A stretch of 62,000 nucleotides of DNA from NCBI GenBank assembly GCA_030141605.1, contig JAQGDQ010000012.1, forward strand, positions 700,359-762,358, in the 5' to 3' direction. The notes under the pieces were generated by a model. The model was not told the origin of the DNA. It did no database searches and worked only from the letters and a program-made list of their open reading frames with translations. Source of the stretch: Tubiluchus corallicola. Lineage: Eukaryota; Priapulida; Priapulimorpha; Priapulimorphida; Tubiluchidae. Below are positions 1 to 45,000 of this stretch, in pieces. Position numbers and translations under genes: made by a program. Position 1 is the first letter of the stretch, and each line of letters starts with the position of its first letter.

Positions 1-435
1 GTATCAGCATATTAGTTACATATCTCTTTTGCTATATACTTCCTGGTATTTAACGTATTCCGTACAACACCCACGCAGTAATTAATTATTTATAACTTCT
101 CTACTGTAGACCAAATTTTCATAATTATACAAATGAAGCGTTATAAACGTTTTCATCAGAAACGTTGCACAAAACTGAAAACCATTCACATGATATTACT
201 GGCATCACACACTAGCATTCGTGATTTCATGGTGGACTACTATAATCATGGACGTGCCGCGGAGAAGGTTACTCACCTCAATTCGGGCTTACTGGCGCAT
301 GCAGAATCCAAGAAACTGGTTGCTCGATTTAAAACTGTCTCAGTATCGCACTGTAAAAGTGTTCTATGTACTTAGAGAATAATTTGCAATTTCATCACTG
401 TGTTTTAATTCGCCTTAAAAATTATATTAATTTAT
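1..435. other. AT-rich flank with one unrecognised 80-codon open frame
   Basis: Non-coding by default. A + strand frame at 133-375 starts with ATG and reads through 80 codons. It is basic and I recognise no domain in it. It may be chance, an exon of a gene lying mostly to the left, or a retroelement scrap. No splice sites or neighbours support it, so it is not called as a gene. Confidence 0.3.
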
Positions 436-640
436 AGTATAATATAATATAATGTAATGTAATGTAATATAATGTAATGTAATGTAATACAATACAATAC
501 AATACAATACAATACAATACAATACAATACAATACAATACAATACAATACAATACAATACAATACAATACAATACAATACAATACAATACAATACAATAC
601 AATACAATACAATACAATACAATACAATACAATATAATAT
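436..640. repeat. Pentanucleotide microsatellite (AATAC)n
   Basis: About 29 near-perfect tandem copies of AATAC from roughly 486 to 632. They are preceded by degenerate AATGT/AATAT units and followed by AAT/ATA-rich sequence. The graded edges suggest the array grew from an AT-rich pentamer tract. The array is open in all three minus-strand frames only because the unit contains no stop codon on that strand. Confidence 0.95.
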
Positions 641-669
641 ATAATAATAATAAATTATATTATTTTATG

Positions 670-1252
670 CATATATCATACTCGCCTTGAAAAGAATTTT
701 TGTTTGTCTTCATTTTAAATCTCCCGCAATACTGTTCGGACGGCGTCATTACATGACGTCACCTACGCACAACGTAAGTGTTAGGCAATGTTAAATTATG
801 TGCCAAAAAACTTTCCATGCAAATCTATATTACTTAGCTTCTTGCTTATCTGCTAGAAAGATTTATGTAACTAGAAAAGAAAATTTTTAATTATTAATTT
901 AATTAATTGGTAAAATGTCGTTGACTTACCTCCAGGGTGCACTACTCACTAACCAAAAGCGTATTTTTAATCTTATTGACAAGACACAGTCATTTTACTT
1001 AGTTAGTGACGTGTGTGACACGAATGCTTTGATCATTTTCTCAAACTTTACTCAGTGTTATCTAAACTTGTTTCAAACGCTCTGTCACCAAAATGGCTGC
1101 GCCTAACGGTCATCCCGGGAGTTTAAATTTACATGTTTTATACTGCCGATTGAAGTCCTAGATGCAAAAAGGCAGTATGTAAGTGATATAAAATTTCAAA
1201 ACGAATTTTTTAGCTTTATGTTTATGAAGGATTTTCTTGTGCTTTAAGTCTA
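670..1252 (+). repeat. Dispersed repeat family A, copy 1
   Basis: This ~580-bp stretch aligns by eye over its whole length with 50965-51581, in the same orientation. Shared blocks include CCCGCAATACTGTT, a TGACGTCA-type core after TTACA, CCAAAAAACTTTCCATGCAAA, CACTCACTAACCAAAA and CTTTACTCAGTGTTATCTAAAC. Divergence is substantial, with many substitutions and small indels, so both copies are old. No coding capacity is visible. A non-autonomous mobile element is the likely origin, class unknown. Confidence 0.8.
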
Positions 1253-1920
1253 TTGTTTATATTTTAATCGGTTTCTGTAAAATTCCCAAAACAAAATAAA
1301 ACTTTGCTTAATAGAAATTTTGAACACAGTAACGAGTAACTTGTTACCGTTAGGTACTCATATAGATATTTTGTAAAAACTGAAAGGACTGTTTCTTGCC
1401 TACTCAACTTATTGCGCAGTGTTTCACATTGTGTTGGCGTAATTGAGAGGTATTTTCGATATCCACCTCTAATCCGCAAATGGCATATTAGAGCCTATTT
1501 CTGACATTATGGCATGACGCAGTATGCGTGAGTGCATTTAAATTCCTACCTGGTTTGGTGCATTTCTATTAAGATAGATAATATATAGTTAGTTATTTAC
1601 TTTGCATGTAACATTTTTAGCAATAAAGAATACGACTAATAATAAAATAATAAGTACATTTATAACTAGCAACAGAATGAAATCGAAGTTTAATTAACCT
1701 CTCGCTAGTGGGCAGGTGTGTGATTACAAATTAGCTGCAGAACTACTGATTATGCTTCAGCTGGAAAGAAAATTAAACGACTCTTGTTGTTAGCTTTGCA
1801 GCGTTTTTTATCTCTGTGATTAAGGGATTACGAGACAAAAATGCGGAGCCAAGGCAAAATAGTGTAAAGCATTTAAGTAAACAAAAGTAAGGTAATACAA
1901 AGAAAAATAAATGCAACGAA
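1253..1920. other. No gene seen
   Basis: AT-rich sequence without a supported ORF, RNA gene or clear repeat. It grades into the AGAGT array on its right. Confidence 0.5.
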
Positions 1921-2370
1921 GTAAAGCAGAGTAGAGTAGAGTAAAATAGAGTAGAGTAGAGTAGAGTAGAGTAGAGTAGAGTAGAGTAGAGTAGAGTAGA
2001 GTAGAGTAGAGTAGAGTAGAGTAGAGTAGAGTAGAGTAGAGTAGAGTAGAGTAGAGTAGAGTAGAGTAGAGTAGAGTAGAGTAGAGTAGAGTAGAGTAGA
2101 GTAGAGTAGAGTAGAGTAGAGTAGAGTAGAGTAGAGTAGAGTAGAGTAGAGTAGAGTAGAGTAGAGTAGAGTAGAGTAGAGTAGAGTAGAGTAGAGTAGA
2201 GTAGAGTAGAGTAGAGTAGAGTAGAGTAGAGTAGAGTAGAGTAGAGTAGAGTAGAGTAGAGTAGAGTAGAGTAGAGTAGAGTAGAGTAGAGTAGAGTAGA
2301 GTAGAGTAGAGTAGAGTAGAGTAGAGTAGAGTAGAGTAGAGCAGAGCAGAGCAGAGTAGAAAGAGAAGAG
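1921..2370. repeat. Pentanucleotide microsatellite (AGAGT)n
   Basis: About 85-90 tandem copies of AGAGT (GTAGA in the printed phase). The core is almost perfect from about 1960 to 2340, with decayed units at both edges (GTAAAATAGA, GCAGAGCAGA). At ~430 bp it is one of the longest simple arrays in the window. The low number of interruptions in the core suggests recent expansion. Confidence 0.95.
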
Positions 2371-4961
<2,591 letters not shown>

Positions 4962-5877
4962 GTGACTTCGTATTATTCAAAGAACGGGTATAGCGTGAAA
5001 ACCTTTCTTTCGTTTTAAAATTATAAAAGGTATACGCATGAGAATTAATAAAATCGTGGTATGTATATACATATATAAAGCTACTCATAATTCAGTGGGA
5101 ACTCATTTCCTTGTTAGCGTTAAACGCTTCTGAAATCGCCTTTACTTTGCAGCGGATTTGGGCAACGTTACTATGGTAACCGAAAGTTGATGGACGATTG
5201 TATTATTTGGGTAGCTGTGCTCTCGTAAAACAGGTAGGATGTCGCGCTCCCTGTAATTTATTGCTCTGATGAGTCAACCTGGCTTGATAATAATTAACGA
5301 CAGCGCACTAACAGATATTTTGCTGAAAGTGAGAAGAACTAAAACGCTGTAAGCTCGTGCGGCATTTGCCACAGTTATTGTTTTCTAACAATTGAGTTAA
5401 CTTATATTAAAGATTAGTTGCTGACAAAACATGGCGAAAGTGTCATAATATCGTTTAAACACAGCACATTATAAAATACCACAACACGCAGTGTCACATG
5501 TTGCGTTTTTCTTTATTTTGCAACAGCTTCTTAATACGTAACTCACAAAAAAGGATAGCAGTTAATCTATCTAATAGTTAGGATGTCTAGAAGCAAAAAA
5601 TTTGAACTTCGTTTCCTAGTTCCAGTTTACCCCACCCACATTCTTTTTGGTGCATTTAAAAATACGATAATTATGTTTATTAGCTGTTTTTTTGCTTGTT
5701 AACAGACAGCAACTTATTATTTTATATTATTTGGTAACATTTCGCATAAATTTTAATACAGATTTAGAATTATGTTTGTGTTTTATAACAACATAGCCGT
5801 TTATAGTTAACATAGTATCAACTGACGTAGCCTGGCATAAAAATTTTACATTAGAAGTGTTGATTTTTTATTTACAG
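4962..5877. other. TRPC: Region upstream of the first TRPC coding exon
   Basis: This stretch should contain the TRPC promoter and a 5' non-coding exon. The coding exon at 5878 begins at a good acceptor (TTTATTTACAG), so at least one upstream untranslated exon is expected. I could not place its donor with confidence. No TATA-box arrangement stands out. A palindromic RFX-like site lies at 5167-5180. Confidence 0.4.
5167..5180. promoter_or_regulatory. Candidate RFX X-box palindrome
   Basis: GTTACTATGGTAAC is a 14-bp near-perfect inverted repeat. It matches the X-box form GTTRCC-AT-GGYAAC with one mismatch. It lies ~750 bp upstream of the TRPC start codon. RFX factors bind such sites, often at cilia-related genes. 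Function here is inference, and a chance match in AT-rich DNA is possible. Confidence 0.35.
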
Positions 5878-5914
5878 GCAGTAGTTATTGAAACTCTTTG
5901 ATGAGGTATGCTTA

Positions 5915-36852
<30,938 letters not shown>

Positions 36853-37904
36853 CACAAATCTTCAATTTTATTTCATTAACTTTTTGAAATGTTGCTTTGT
36901 TTAAATTTAGTTTTTAGTCTTTGTAAATAATAAGTAAATAATCAATGCACATTTTATATGCAGGTTCAGGTATATGCTTGCCTATCTTATTTCAAACGTT
37001 TTCTTAACATGTTTTCTGTATGAAAAACAGTGCGATTAAAATGGCTTGGAAATTCACAAAACTTTGACCCCTGACTTGGAGGATCTTGAATTCTATTAAT
37101 CATGTTCCAGTCATACCACTTAAGGTTAAAAGTGAGCCAGATTACGTTCAAATCAAATTTTGAGGACTTAATACGTTCGCAATTGTTTAAACAATACTTT
37201 GATGCAATAAACTGCTACTACTCGTTGCTGTTGCATCCCATGGCAAAAGGTTATGTACCATTTTGTACAGTAAATCGTGAATTTTATATACACGACGAAT
37301 TTATTTGTATTTTAATTGATTACATTGCTGTAATATAAACCTTATCGTGGAGTGATTGGCATCTCTTAATTATTGGGATACCGTATTTGTGCAAACTATA
37401 TTTTTACATAAATGAGAAGTTTTTAAAATCAGATATATCGTAAGCAAAACGACATCACTATAGCTCACGATTTTTTATTATAAATCTTCGTACGTGCATT
37501 GTTTATATAATTGCACTTTGTGATAATTAATATTAATGATATGCTTAATGTGCTACAAGTGTTGTCGATAAACTATTTTCATTTAATTTAATTATAATAT
37601 TTATTATGTTATTTGTAAAATTTAAATACGCATTCGCTGAATGTGTTGTTAGATGAAGAAACAGAAATTTTCTTCGTAAAATATTGTTCTAGTTATGAAA
37701 ATTTGCTTCTGGTTTTGGGTATAACGAAATGCCAAATGTATTTTTATTCTGTCACGTTTGTTTATTCTAAACATAGGCTGATACGAAAAATCTACTACCA
37801 AGGAGTAAGATGGCCATATTCATTAAGAATTTAAGATCACTTCGTTTATTATTCAGTGTAGGAACCTAGGAGTGTTATATCTATGTTTCTTCTACTTAGG
37901 GCAA
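36853..37904. other. TRPC 3' UTR and intergenic sequence
   Basis: No gene. A 78-codon + frame at 37102-37338 is unrecognised and probably chance. Confidence 0.5.
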
Positions 37905-38090
37905 GATAGATAGATATAGTTTATTTCGCACACATGGTTCAATACAATAATTACAAAAAAACATGCAAAGACTAAGAATAACAAAGCCAAATGCGAGGAC
38001 AACGTACGACCATAGGGTCCTTTACACGTTGCCCATATATTGGTGATCAGTGAATTTGCGGTGGTTGAGAAAATTAATAATAGTAACAAG
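37905..38090 (-). mobile_element. LINE 3' end, minus strand
   Basis: Read on the minus strand, the segment ends GTGCGAAATAAACTA followed by TATCTATCTATCT, a 3' UTR with a short tandem tail as in L2/CR1-type LINEs. Upstream residues such as GPYGRTL belong to the same non-coding end read through. Coding parts are missing. Confidence 0.5.
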
Positions 38091-40139
38091 TCTTTAAACT
38101 AATAAATAGTTACGAATTGCAAATATCGCAAGAAATCCAATAATTATCGATTATGCAATATTTCTGTTGATCAATATTATGGATTCTAGCAACGCACAAG
38201 GGCAAGGGAAGTAAAACAAAAGATGGGCAGTTTAGTAATTTGGATTTGAAGCATGCAGTAACCTAACTATATAGTGCATGGAATAAAACTGTTAACACAC
38301 ACACTTTGTTTGAAGTTATCTTCTGTGAATTACTGTATACTTGGTTCTCAGACAATAGGCAAGTACTGAGGTTGCAACAAGATGTGGAGTGCACAGCTTA
38401 ACATGTCAAAAAATAAATCTTTCATTTTCATGCTAATGAAACTTTAGTAATGAAAATTTTCATACCATGAAATAAAAATTTCATACTTTCTACGTATGTA
38501 AATGTAACACACATTGCGTATCACATTATAGAAAAATGTATTTCATAAACCATTGTAAAGACTAGCCAATTTCGTATCTCCTACAATAAAAGTGACTTAT
38601 TAAGTGTTAAGTTATAAACAAATGTTCTTGTGTAGACAAACCGATTTTTACTTCCTTCAAATAACTCACAATATTTCTTTCGCAGTTATTTGCCTTGATG
38701 GATTTGGGAAACACAATTTCAGGAGGTGAGTCCAAATAGAGAGTGAAACAAGCAAGTTGAAAGCAAAAAGATCGCGGTGAAACAAGATTTGAAACGCTCT
38801 ACAAACAGCAAGAATTCGCTAGATAGCAGTTTCTTTTCTAATCCTAGTACTAAACTTTTTCTTTGTGTTTTTAATCACGCCTAAGTGTTGCAAACAGAAT
38901 TAAGACACTGCTCTAGTTGTAAATAATTGTCCAATTTATCACACTAGTGCCATTTTAATAAAGAAACAATGTCATTTCTAATCTGCATAGTAGTCTCATT
39001 TCCACTTTGATATTAGATGCTTCACTTTGATAATCTTTGTCACGACGGGAAAGTGTACAAATCCGCCATGCTCCAAACCAGCTTATCCATTGTTCAACTA
39101 CCTAACAAGTTGTTATTAACGTGCGATATCAGAGTACTGAGCAGTGTGTCTACCAATGAGCAATAATACGCGAATTAGCCCCTCGCATACACGCAGTTTT
39201 TAATTGCATAATTTTAGCTTGTGCAACTGAAAATTGCAACGATTTTGCCCTTAAGCCAACCAAATCGGGCGCGCAGACATGCAATTTTTAATTTCGCACC
39301 TGGCTGTCAATGGAATTCGGATTTGTGCGATGGTAATTCACAAAAAGAGAAATAGACGCCGGAAATATTGCGCTTACTCAACAATAACTATCCAGCAATT
39401 AATGGAAGAATAACTTTTATGTTGTATGCTGACTACGGGCTCAGCTGAGCAAACGCTTCAGTTATTATAGCAACTAGTGCAAAGTAGTTTTGATAAATTT
39501 TGAAAATTGTTATACATTATTACCGTTCTTGACATCAAGTGCAGAAAAATATTCTGCTCTTTTGCTTTACCTCATCTTACTGCTTTGTGCAAGCTCAAGT
39601 GGGTGTTTTACAATATAATTATGTATCTATGCAAAATTTTAACTTATGGTTAACTGGTGCAGTAATTGTAAACGTATTAGCATAGTTTACCTTAACAACA
39701 AAACTACATAAGAAGTGACTCATTTGCCAATTGGCGCGAACATTTAAATTATTAAGAATTTTCTTTTTTAGTTACGTAAGTCTTTCAAACAGGTATACGT
39801 AATGTTAAATACTATAAAGATTACGATTAATATAACTTTGTGTGGAAAGTTTTTTTGAGATATACTTTAAAATTGCCTTTTCTTCCCCTTTAAGCGAATG
39901 AATGGAAGGACTCATGCAATTAAAAGACTTGAAGTCCAAATACAAATGTTGTTTAGTGACACCAGTTTATATCAGAAGATTAAATTATTTAGACATGATG
40001 TTTTATGTAATTTACATTCAAACGTTTTCTGGTTAGGGCAAACTTTTTTGTAGCAAGATCGACTGGTATCATGTGCACTGATACTTAAAAAGGATGTGAT
40101 GCGAACAAAAACAATTTGTTTATGGGTAAGGTATTATTA
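38091..40139. other. Intergenic stretch
   Basis: 2 kb without a recognisable gene, RNA or clear repeat; AT-rich. Confidence 0.5.
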
Positions 40140-40698
40140 ACATCATTTTATTTCGAATATACTTTACATAAGTAATTCATAAAAAGAGTGTTAGCAGTCA
40201 AGATTATTTACACGATTAGCAATAAAAACAACATAGCGGTAGTAAAAAGGATTAATGGGCCTAGTATTTCTGGTAAAATATATAACCAGTACAATTTCTT
40301 TCAAATTAAAATGTTACAAAGTAATTTAGAATTGATCGCAGCTGTGCAATGTTTAAAAAATTAAAATCATTACATTCTAAGCATTCGACGCAGTCTCTAG
40401 CCATATTAACAATTACCTGTTGGTTTCCTATCAAAGCATTTTTCCTCACTGATCTCCTTGCCAGAATATTATATCCATTTTCTAACTGACAACTACTACA
40501 GTTCAATTTGCAACATATATGTCGTAAATTAAAACCCATTGCTGATTTAACCGTAAACAGAGCTTGGTTAACCACAAACTTAACAGTAGTGTTACTACTT
40601 TGTTTACAATTAAAATAGTATTTAATAAAACGCTTGACAAACTGTTGACTTGTCAATATAAGGTGTTGTATAAGTGTGCGCTCATTGAGGGGATGCAT
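40140..40698 (-). pseudogene. LINE C-terminal fragment, minus strand
   Basis: A 130-codon minus frame at 40306-40698. Blocks such as QQFVKRFIKYYFNCKQSSN and VKFVVNQAL...SAMGFNLRHIC resemble the region after the RT domain in CR1-like LINEs (small helical, Cys-containing). The 40140-40305 part would be its 3' UTR. Orthodox family assignment needs a search. Confidence 0.5.
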
Positions 40699-40944
40699 AA
40701 CTTACGCACGGCAATATTCCAGGAAATATCGATAAATTTCAGAAAATAATTATCTAGACGCCATGCTTGGCTTCCATAGAAACTGTAACAATAAGTCATG
40801 AAATTTTTGTTTTGATTTGGCTCTTTACAAAACCAAAGTTACACATGATGCTGTTTGCGCGATACACAAAATCTGTTCTTACGTCAAATGTCAGTATCAT
40901 CAGAGAGATCAAAGGACAAAGTATGACCAAGGTGGACGACCGTA

Positions 40945-41372
40945 TCACACCGGGTGAGAGGGGTGAATTATACATGGATATGGCAATTTTTTTTCTTGAA
41001 GAAAAATAAAGTCATTTATACGCATTAAATCAAGAACATACCTTTGTCGGTCCGCATTGAACTCTCGGCGTAGTACGTTGTAATAAACACTTGATTGTGA
41101 TGGTTTTTGCGTTGAACCGCCATGGTGAGGTTTGGGGTTAAAGAACCTTATGCACACATGTTGCGGCCATATATCTGGATTAAACACTGTCTAGATCTTC
41201 AAAATTCACTTTAATTTTAAACGACTTGAATTTGGCTTCATCGTATGACATCTTATGGAATTCTATGGCTTCTAAATCATTGTCAGATAATATTTGTCGC
41301 ACATCCTCGTCCGAACGGACTCGGTACACAAAGATGTCCCTGGTGCGAAGAGCCTACAACCACATTTCGTAG
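40945..41372 (-). pseudogene. Retroelement-associated domain fragment, frameshifted
   Basis: On the minus strand, TRDIFVYRVRSDEDV, then FHKMSYDEAKFKSFKIKV, then FNPDIWPQHVCIRFFNPK. The pattern (short charged start, SFKVxV core, then WPxGVxVRxFF) is common in proteins carried by animal retrotransposons next to a PHD/Gag-like region. The second and third blocks are in different frames, shifted by one base near 41187, so the copy is broken. Confidence 0.55.
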
Positions 41373-41535
41373 TTAGAGAAATTTTACTGGCGAAACGTAC
41401 AAGTGGCGAACTGAAACACTTTTGTTAAAGAGATAAAGTAATAACGTAATAGAGAAATTTTACTGGCGCAATGTACTCGAAGCGTAGTACTGGCGAACCG
41501 TATCCTGGCGAACTGTCGAAATACCATTCCCACAG
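41373..41535. repeat. Outlying copy of the 16-bp repeat family
   Basis: Contains TGGCGAAACGTAC, TGGCGAACTGAAACACTTTT, AGAGATAAAG, TAACGTA and ATTTTACTGGCG in the same order as the reverse complement of 26800-26930 next to the left foldback arm. So the foldback family has at least two loci in this window. AGAGAAATTTTACTGGCG occurs twice. Confidence 0.65.
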
Positions 41536-42032
41536 CCCTACGCCACTGGGAAGAAGCAACATTACTTCAATTAGCTATTGAATAATCAGTTAGAAATTTT
41601 CATTAATTACGTTATGCACTTTATGGCGCTACAATATTCGTTAAACGTTGGGTTATTACATTGTGTTTTGGGAGTCTTACATTATGCGTTAGTTTTTTTT
41701 TATTTATTATCAGTTAGTTATTACATTATACGTTGATTTTTTCCAGTTATTACAATATCAGGCGTTTATTGCATATCCGTTGTAACAGGGCCCGTCGAAT
41801 GTACTGTTTCGTATGCTTTCTAGGGCACAATCACGTGACTTGCACAACCGAATGGTGGTTTAAATTAACCTTGACTGGTCGGGTACAAAATCCAGTCTGC
41901 CATTTACTATAAGCAGTCTACACATTATACAGTCCCAGAGAGAGCACCCAGAGTTAAACGAGGTGATCGAGGAGCTGATTACCATTTTGTATGCGAGTTT
42001 TATATATAAAGATTTACGTGCCTATTTAAGCC
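41536..42032. other. Upstream region of the oxygenase gene
   Basis: Degenerate TTATTACATTATRCGTT repeats at 41630-41780, then ~250 bp of ordinary sequence. The start codon is preceded by an in-frame TAA at 42027. Confidence 0.45.
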
Positions 42033-45000
42033 ATGATACCAACTGTAGACTTTGCGGGGTTTGGATTGGACCTTCTGGATAGGACAACAGCTGATCCGGG
42101 CGTCATAAAAAAGTTGTCAGAAGAGATTCTTAGAGCATTTACGACAGTGGGATTTGTTTACATAACAAACACCGGAATTACGCAGGATGAAGTATGTACA
42201 TTCATTAACATCGTCATACTACTAATGATTCTAGTAGGCCGACAAAAATTTTTAGCCGATCGCATTAATTTGACTGAGAATCTCATGTACCCTTTAACAT
42301 AGACTTGATAGCGTACAAGAAAGGAAAATTCTTGTATAAAGCTAAAAAAAATCGTCTTGAAAACTATCACCTAGCCGTCATTTTGCTGCAGACGGAGCTT
42401 TTATTAGATGTAACGCTGAATTTTCCAGTTACATAACCTAAGTCTTTAAACAGGTAAGCGCAGTGCTAAGTATTACATAACTTTTGTTATTCAGGATAGC
42501 GCGTGGAAAGCTTTAAAATCCCCCTTTCTTCCTCTTTATAATCATAAATACCTAGCACCATACATTTTAGGTCTACTGATTTCAGCGTAAACCTAATCAA
42601 AATGTGAAGCCTTTAGTAAGAGAAGCAAGAAATTCATTTGAAGTCGTTTTTGAGATACATAAAACATTAGTTAACCTAGGAACTATGCCACAGTCCGACT
42701 GAAGTTAACTTCCGCAAACTTTTAGTGGTTCTGAATTAATATGTATGTAAGGCACTACTGAGTGCTCCAGCAGCATTTATACGTCTAAACGTAGCAGGAA
42801 ATTTTGAAACAATACCGTGTGTAAACACAGCAAAATTGCGCAGATAATTTGTGCAATGCAAGCACAGTTAGCGCACTTTAGATTAGCTATATTCAAAGAG
42901 TAAGCAATTTGATTTTGATTTGGTAAGCAAAATGCTAAACATTTCAATAATAATAAAATTAATGAAGACTGCTATAACACTGTTTAATTTCAAACAGATA
43001 AGTGGTGTGTTAAAGACATCGGAAGCATTTTTTACCCTATCAGAAGAAGTAAAAAAGAACTACGGGCGTCCAGTTGATGCACACACGGGATACGTCTGCC
43101 AAGGCAGAGAAACGTAAGCCATAAAGTTATCAATCCAAGTAAAGTATTTTCTTACGCAGATGGACGCGGTGCTCAGTGTCAGTGAAAAGTTCTTCGTTTT
43201 GCCAGAAGATGTAAAGATGAAATGTAGCCGTCCACCTGACAAAAACAATGGTTATGTATGCCAAGGAAGAGAAACGTACGTTAATAAACGAGTGTCTAGT
43301 TAAGCATTTTCAGAAAATTGGTGGGACACACAGGACTGTAGGTACAAAGATACAGTGGTTGCTAAATTCAATGCAAAGCACCTACGCAAGTGGTTTAAAA
43401 AGTTGGTGCTCACTTTTTGTGAATTATTATACATTTTATTATCTGCAATAATTATCTTAATTATTCCTTAGTTTAGAGCTAGAAACATAATTCTTACTCG
43501 TAACCATTGGGTGTCATTTTGAAATGGCAGGATTTCATCAGACATACTGTTGTCAGGCACAACACATTCCTAAAAAGCTAGTCTTGTAATTATTATCTTA
43601 GTATGTGCGATTGAAATTTGCAACATTGAAAAACTAACAAAGTTCAACATCCAAAGTAATGAAAGTAGTCATTCATAAAAAAGGCGATAATATATTGTAT
43701 TTTAAATACGTGTATTTCAAAATACCGATAATTTAAAGCTAGGTTCAAAGTTAGCTCCTGTTACACCCAAGTCTGCAAATCAGCTTGTTAAGAAAGTGGA
43801 ATGTGGTGTATGTGAAGCAATGCAAGTAGCTTCCAATAGACAGGCTTATACAATTTGTAATAAAAAACGTAAACCCGTGTTACTGCCCAAGTTACCCACA
43901 CCTATTTCTTTTTAACATGGAATTGTATTTTTAGCTTGAATAAGGACAGACCATTTGATATCAGGGAGGCTTACAACATCACACCCGATGACGAAAAACC
44001 AGTATGTATTGTTCACTCTCTATCTTCTACAGATGTGTTTATAACAGCTGAATAGGCTTCCTATTGCAATTGTAACAGTTTGACCAAGACAGTCACCATT
44101 TTGACCATGTGTCTGCAAAAGTATTGGCAATCTGATTTTCTAAATTGTTAACAAAACCAGTAAAATTATAGGTATTTTTTCAAAAGTTAGGCATTTTCTG
44201 AATTATGATTCAAAAAAACTTCTATATTCTTCCCTATTTTCACCGTATTTAGAATACAGCATACTTACCTATGGCTCAGCACCCCATTCCACATTGTCCC
44301 CTAATTACAAATCAAAATAAATTTATAAAGCTTTGGACAAATACAAATAGAAGAGCCCATGTTACACCTTTATACCACCAGCATAAAATCTTAAAACTTC
44401 AGGATATATATAAATTAGAGATGGCCAAATTTTTATATAGGTTTAAACATAATATGCTTCCTGAAATTTTTCAGAATTATTACAAATCTGTAGCCCAGAT
44501 GCACGAGTATCATACACGATTTGCCACTAACCAAACTTTCTATGTACATAGATTTAATACTAACAAAGGGCAAAGATCTCTATCTTATCAAGGTGCTTTG
44601 TTGTGGAACAGCCTGTCTAATGAACTAAAAAATGGCACCTTTAGCAATTTGATAATTAACTATAAATCCTTTCTTATTTCTAATTACCATGTGTGACTTT
44701 TCTGCTAAGATTAAATCTGATAAATCTTCCCTGTTAGTGTTAATGTATTACCCTTGAGCTAATCTATTAACTATAATTATATTACCATACTACATCTTCT
44801 TATCAAAGTGTAAAATTGTTATTATTTCTTCGCAACTATGAAAAGGGAAGGTAAACAATAATCTTCAAATAAATCAAGCAACTACAACAGTTTTCTCATA
44901 CTTAATGTTTTATAACTGTGCCTGCTCCAATTATGTTTTTACTACGTATGCTTGATTTACTTCATATATATTCACTTTATTATGATTATTTTGCTCATTG

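Noticed and set aside
422-632. Three overlapping 66-codon minus ORFs (Tyr/Cys/Ile/Leu/Val repeats)
   Set aside because: Direct translation of the AATAC pentamer array.
915-1106. 63-codon plus ORF
   Set aside because: Lies inside dispersed repeat A; the matching copy at 50965-51581 has indels and stops that break the frame.
43114-43159. Reading the two oxygenase exon 2 copies as consecutive exons
   Set aside because: The 46-bp gap is too short for a normal intron and using both would shift the frame by one base.
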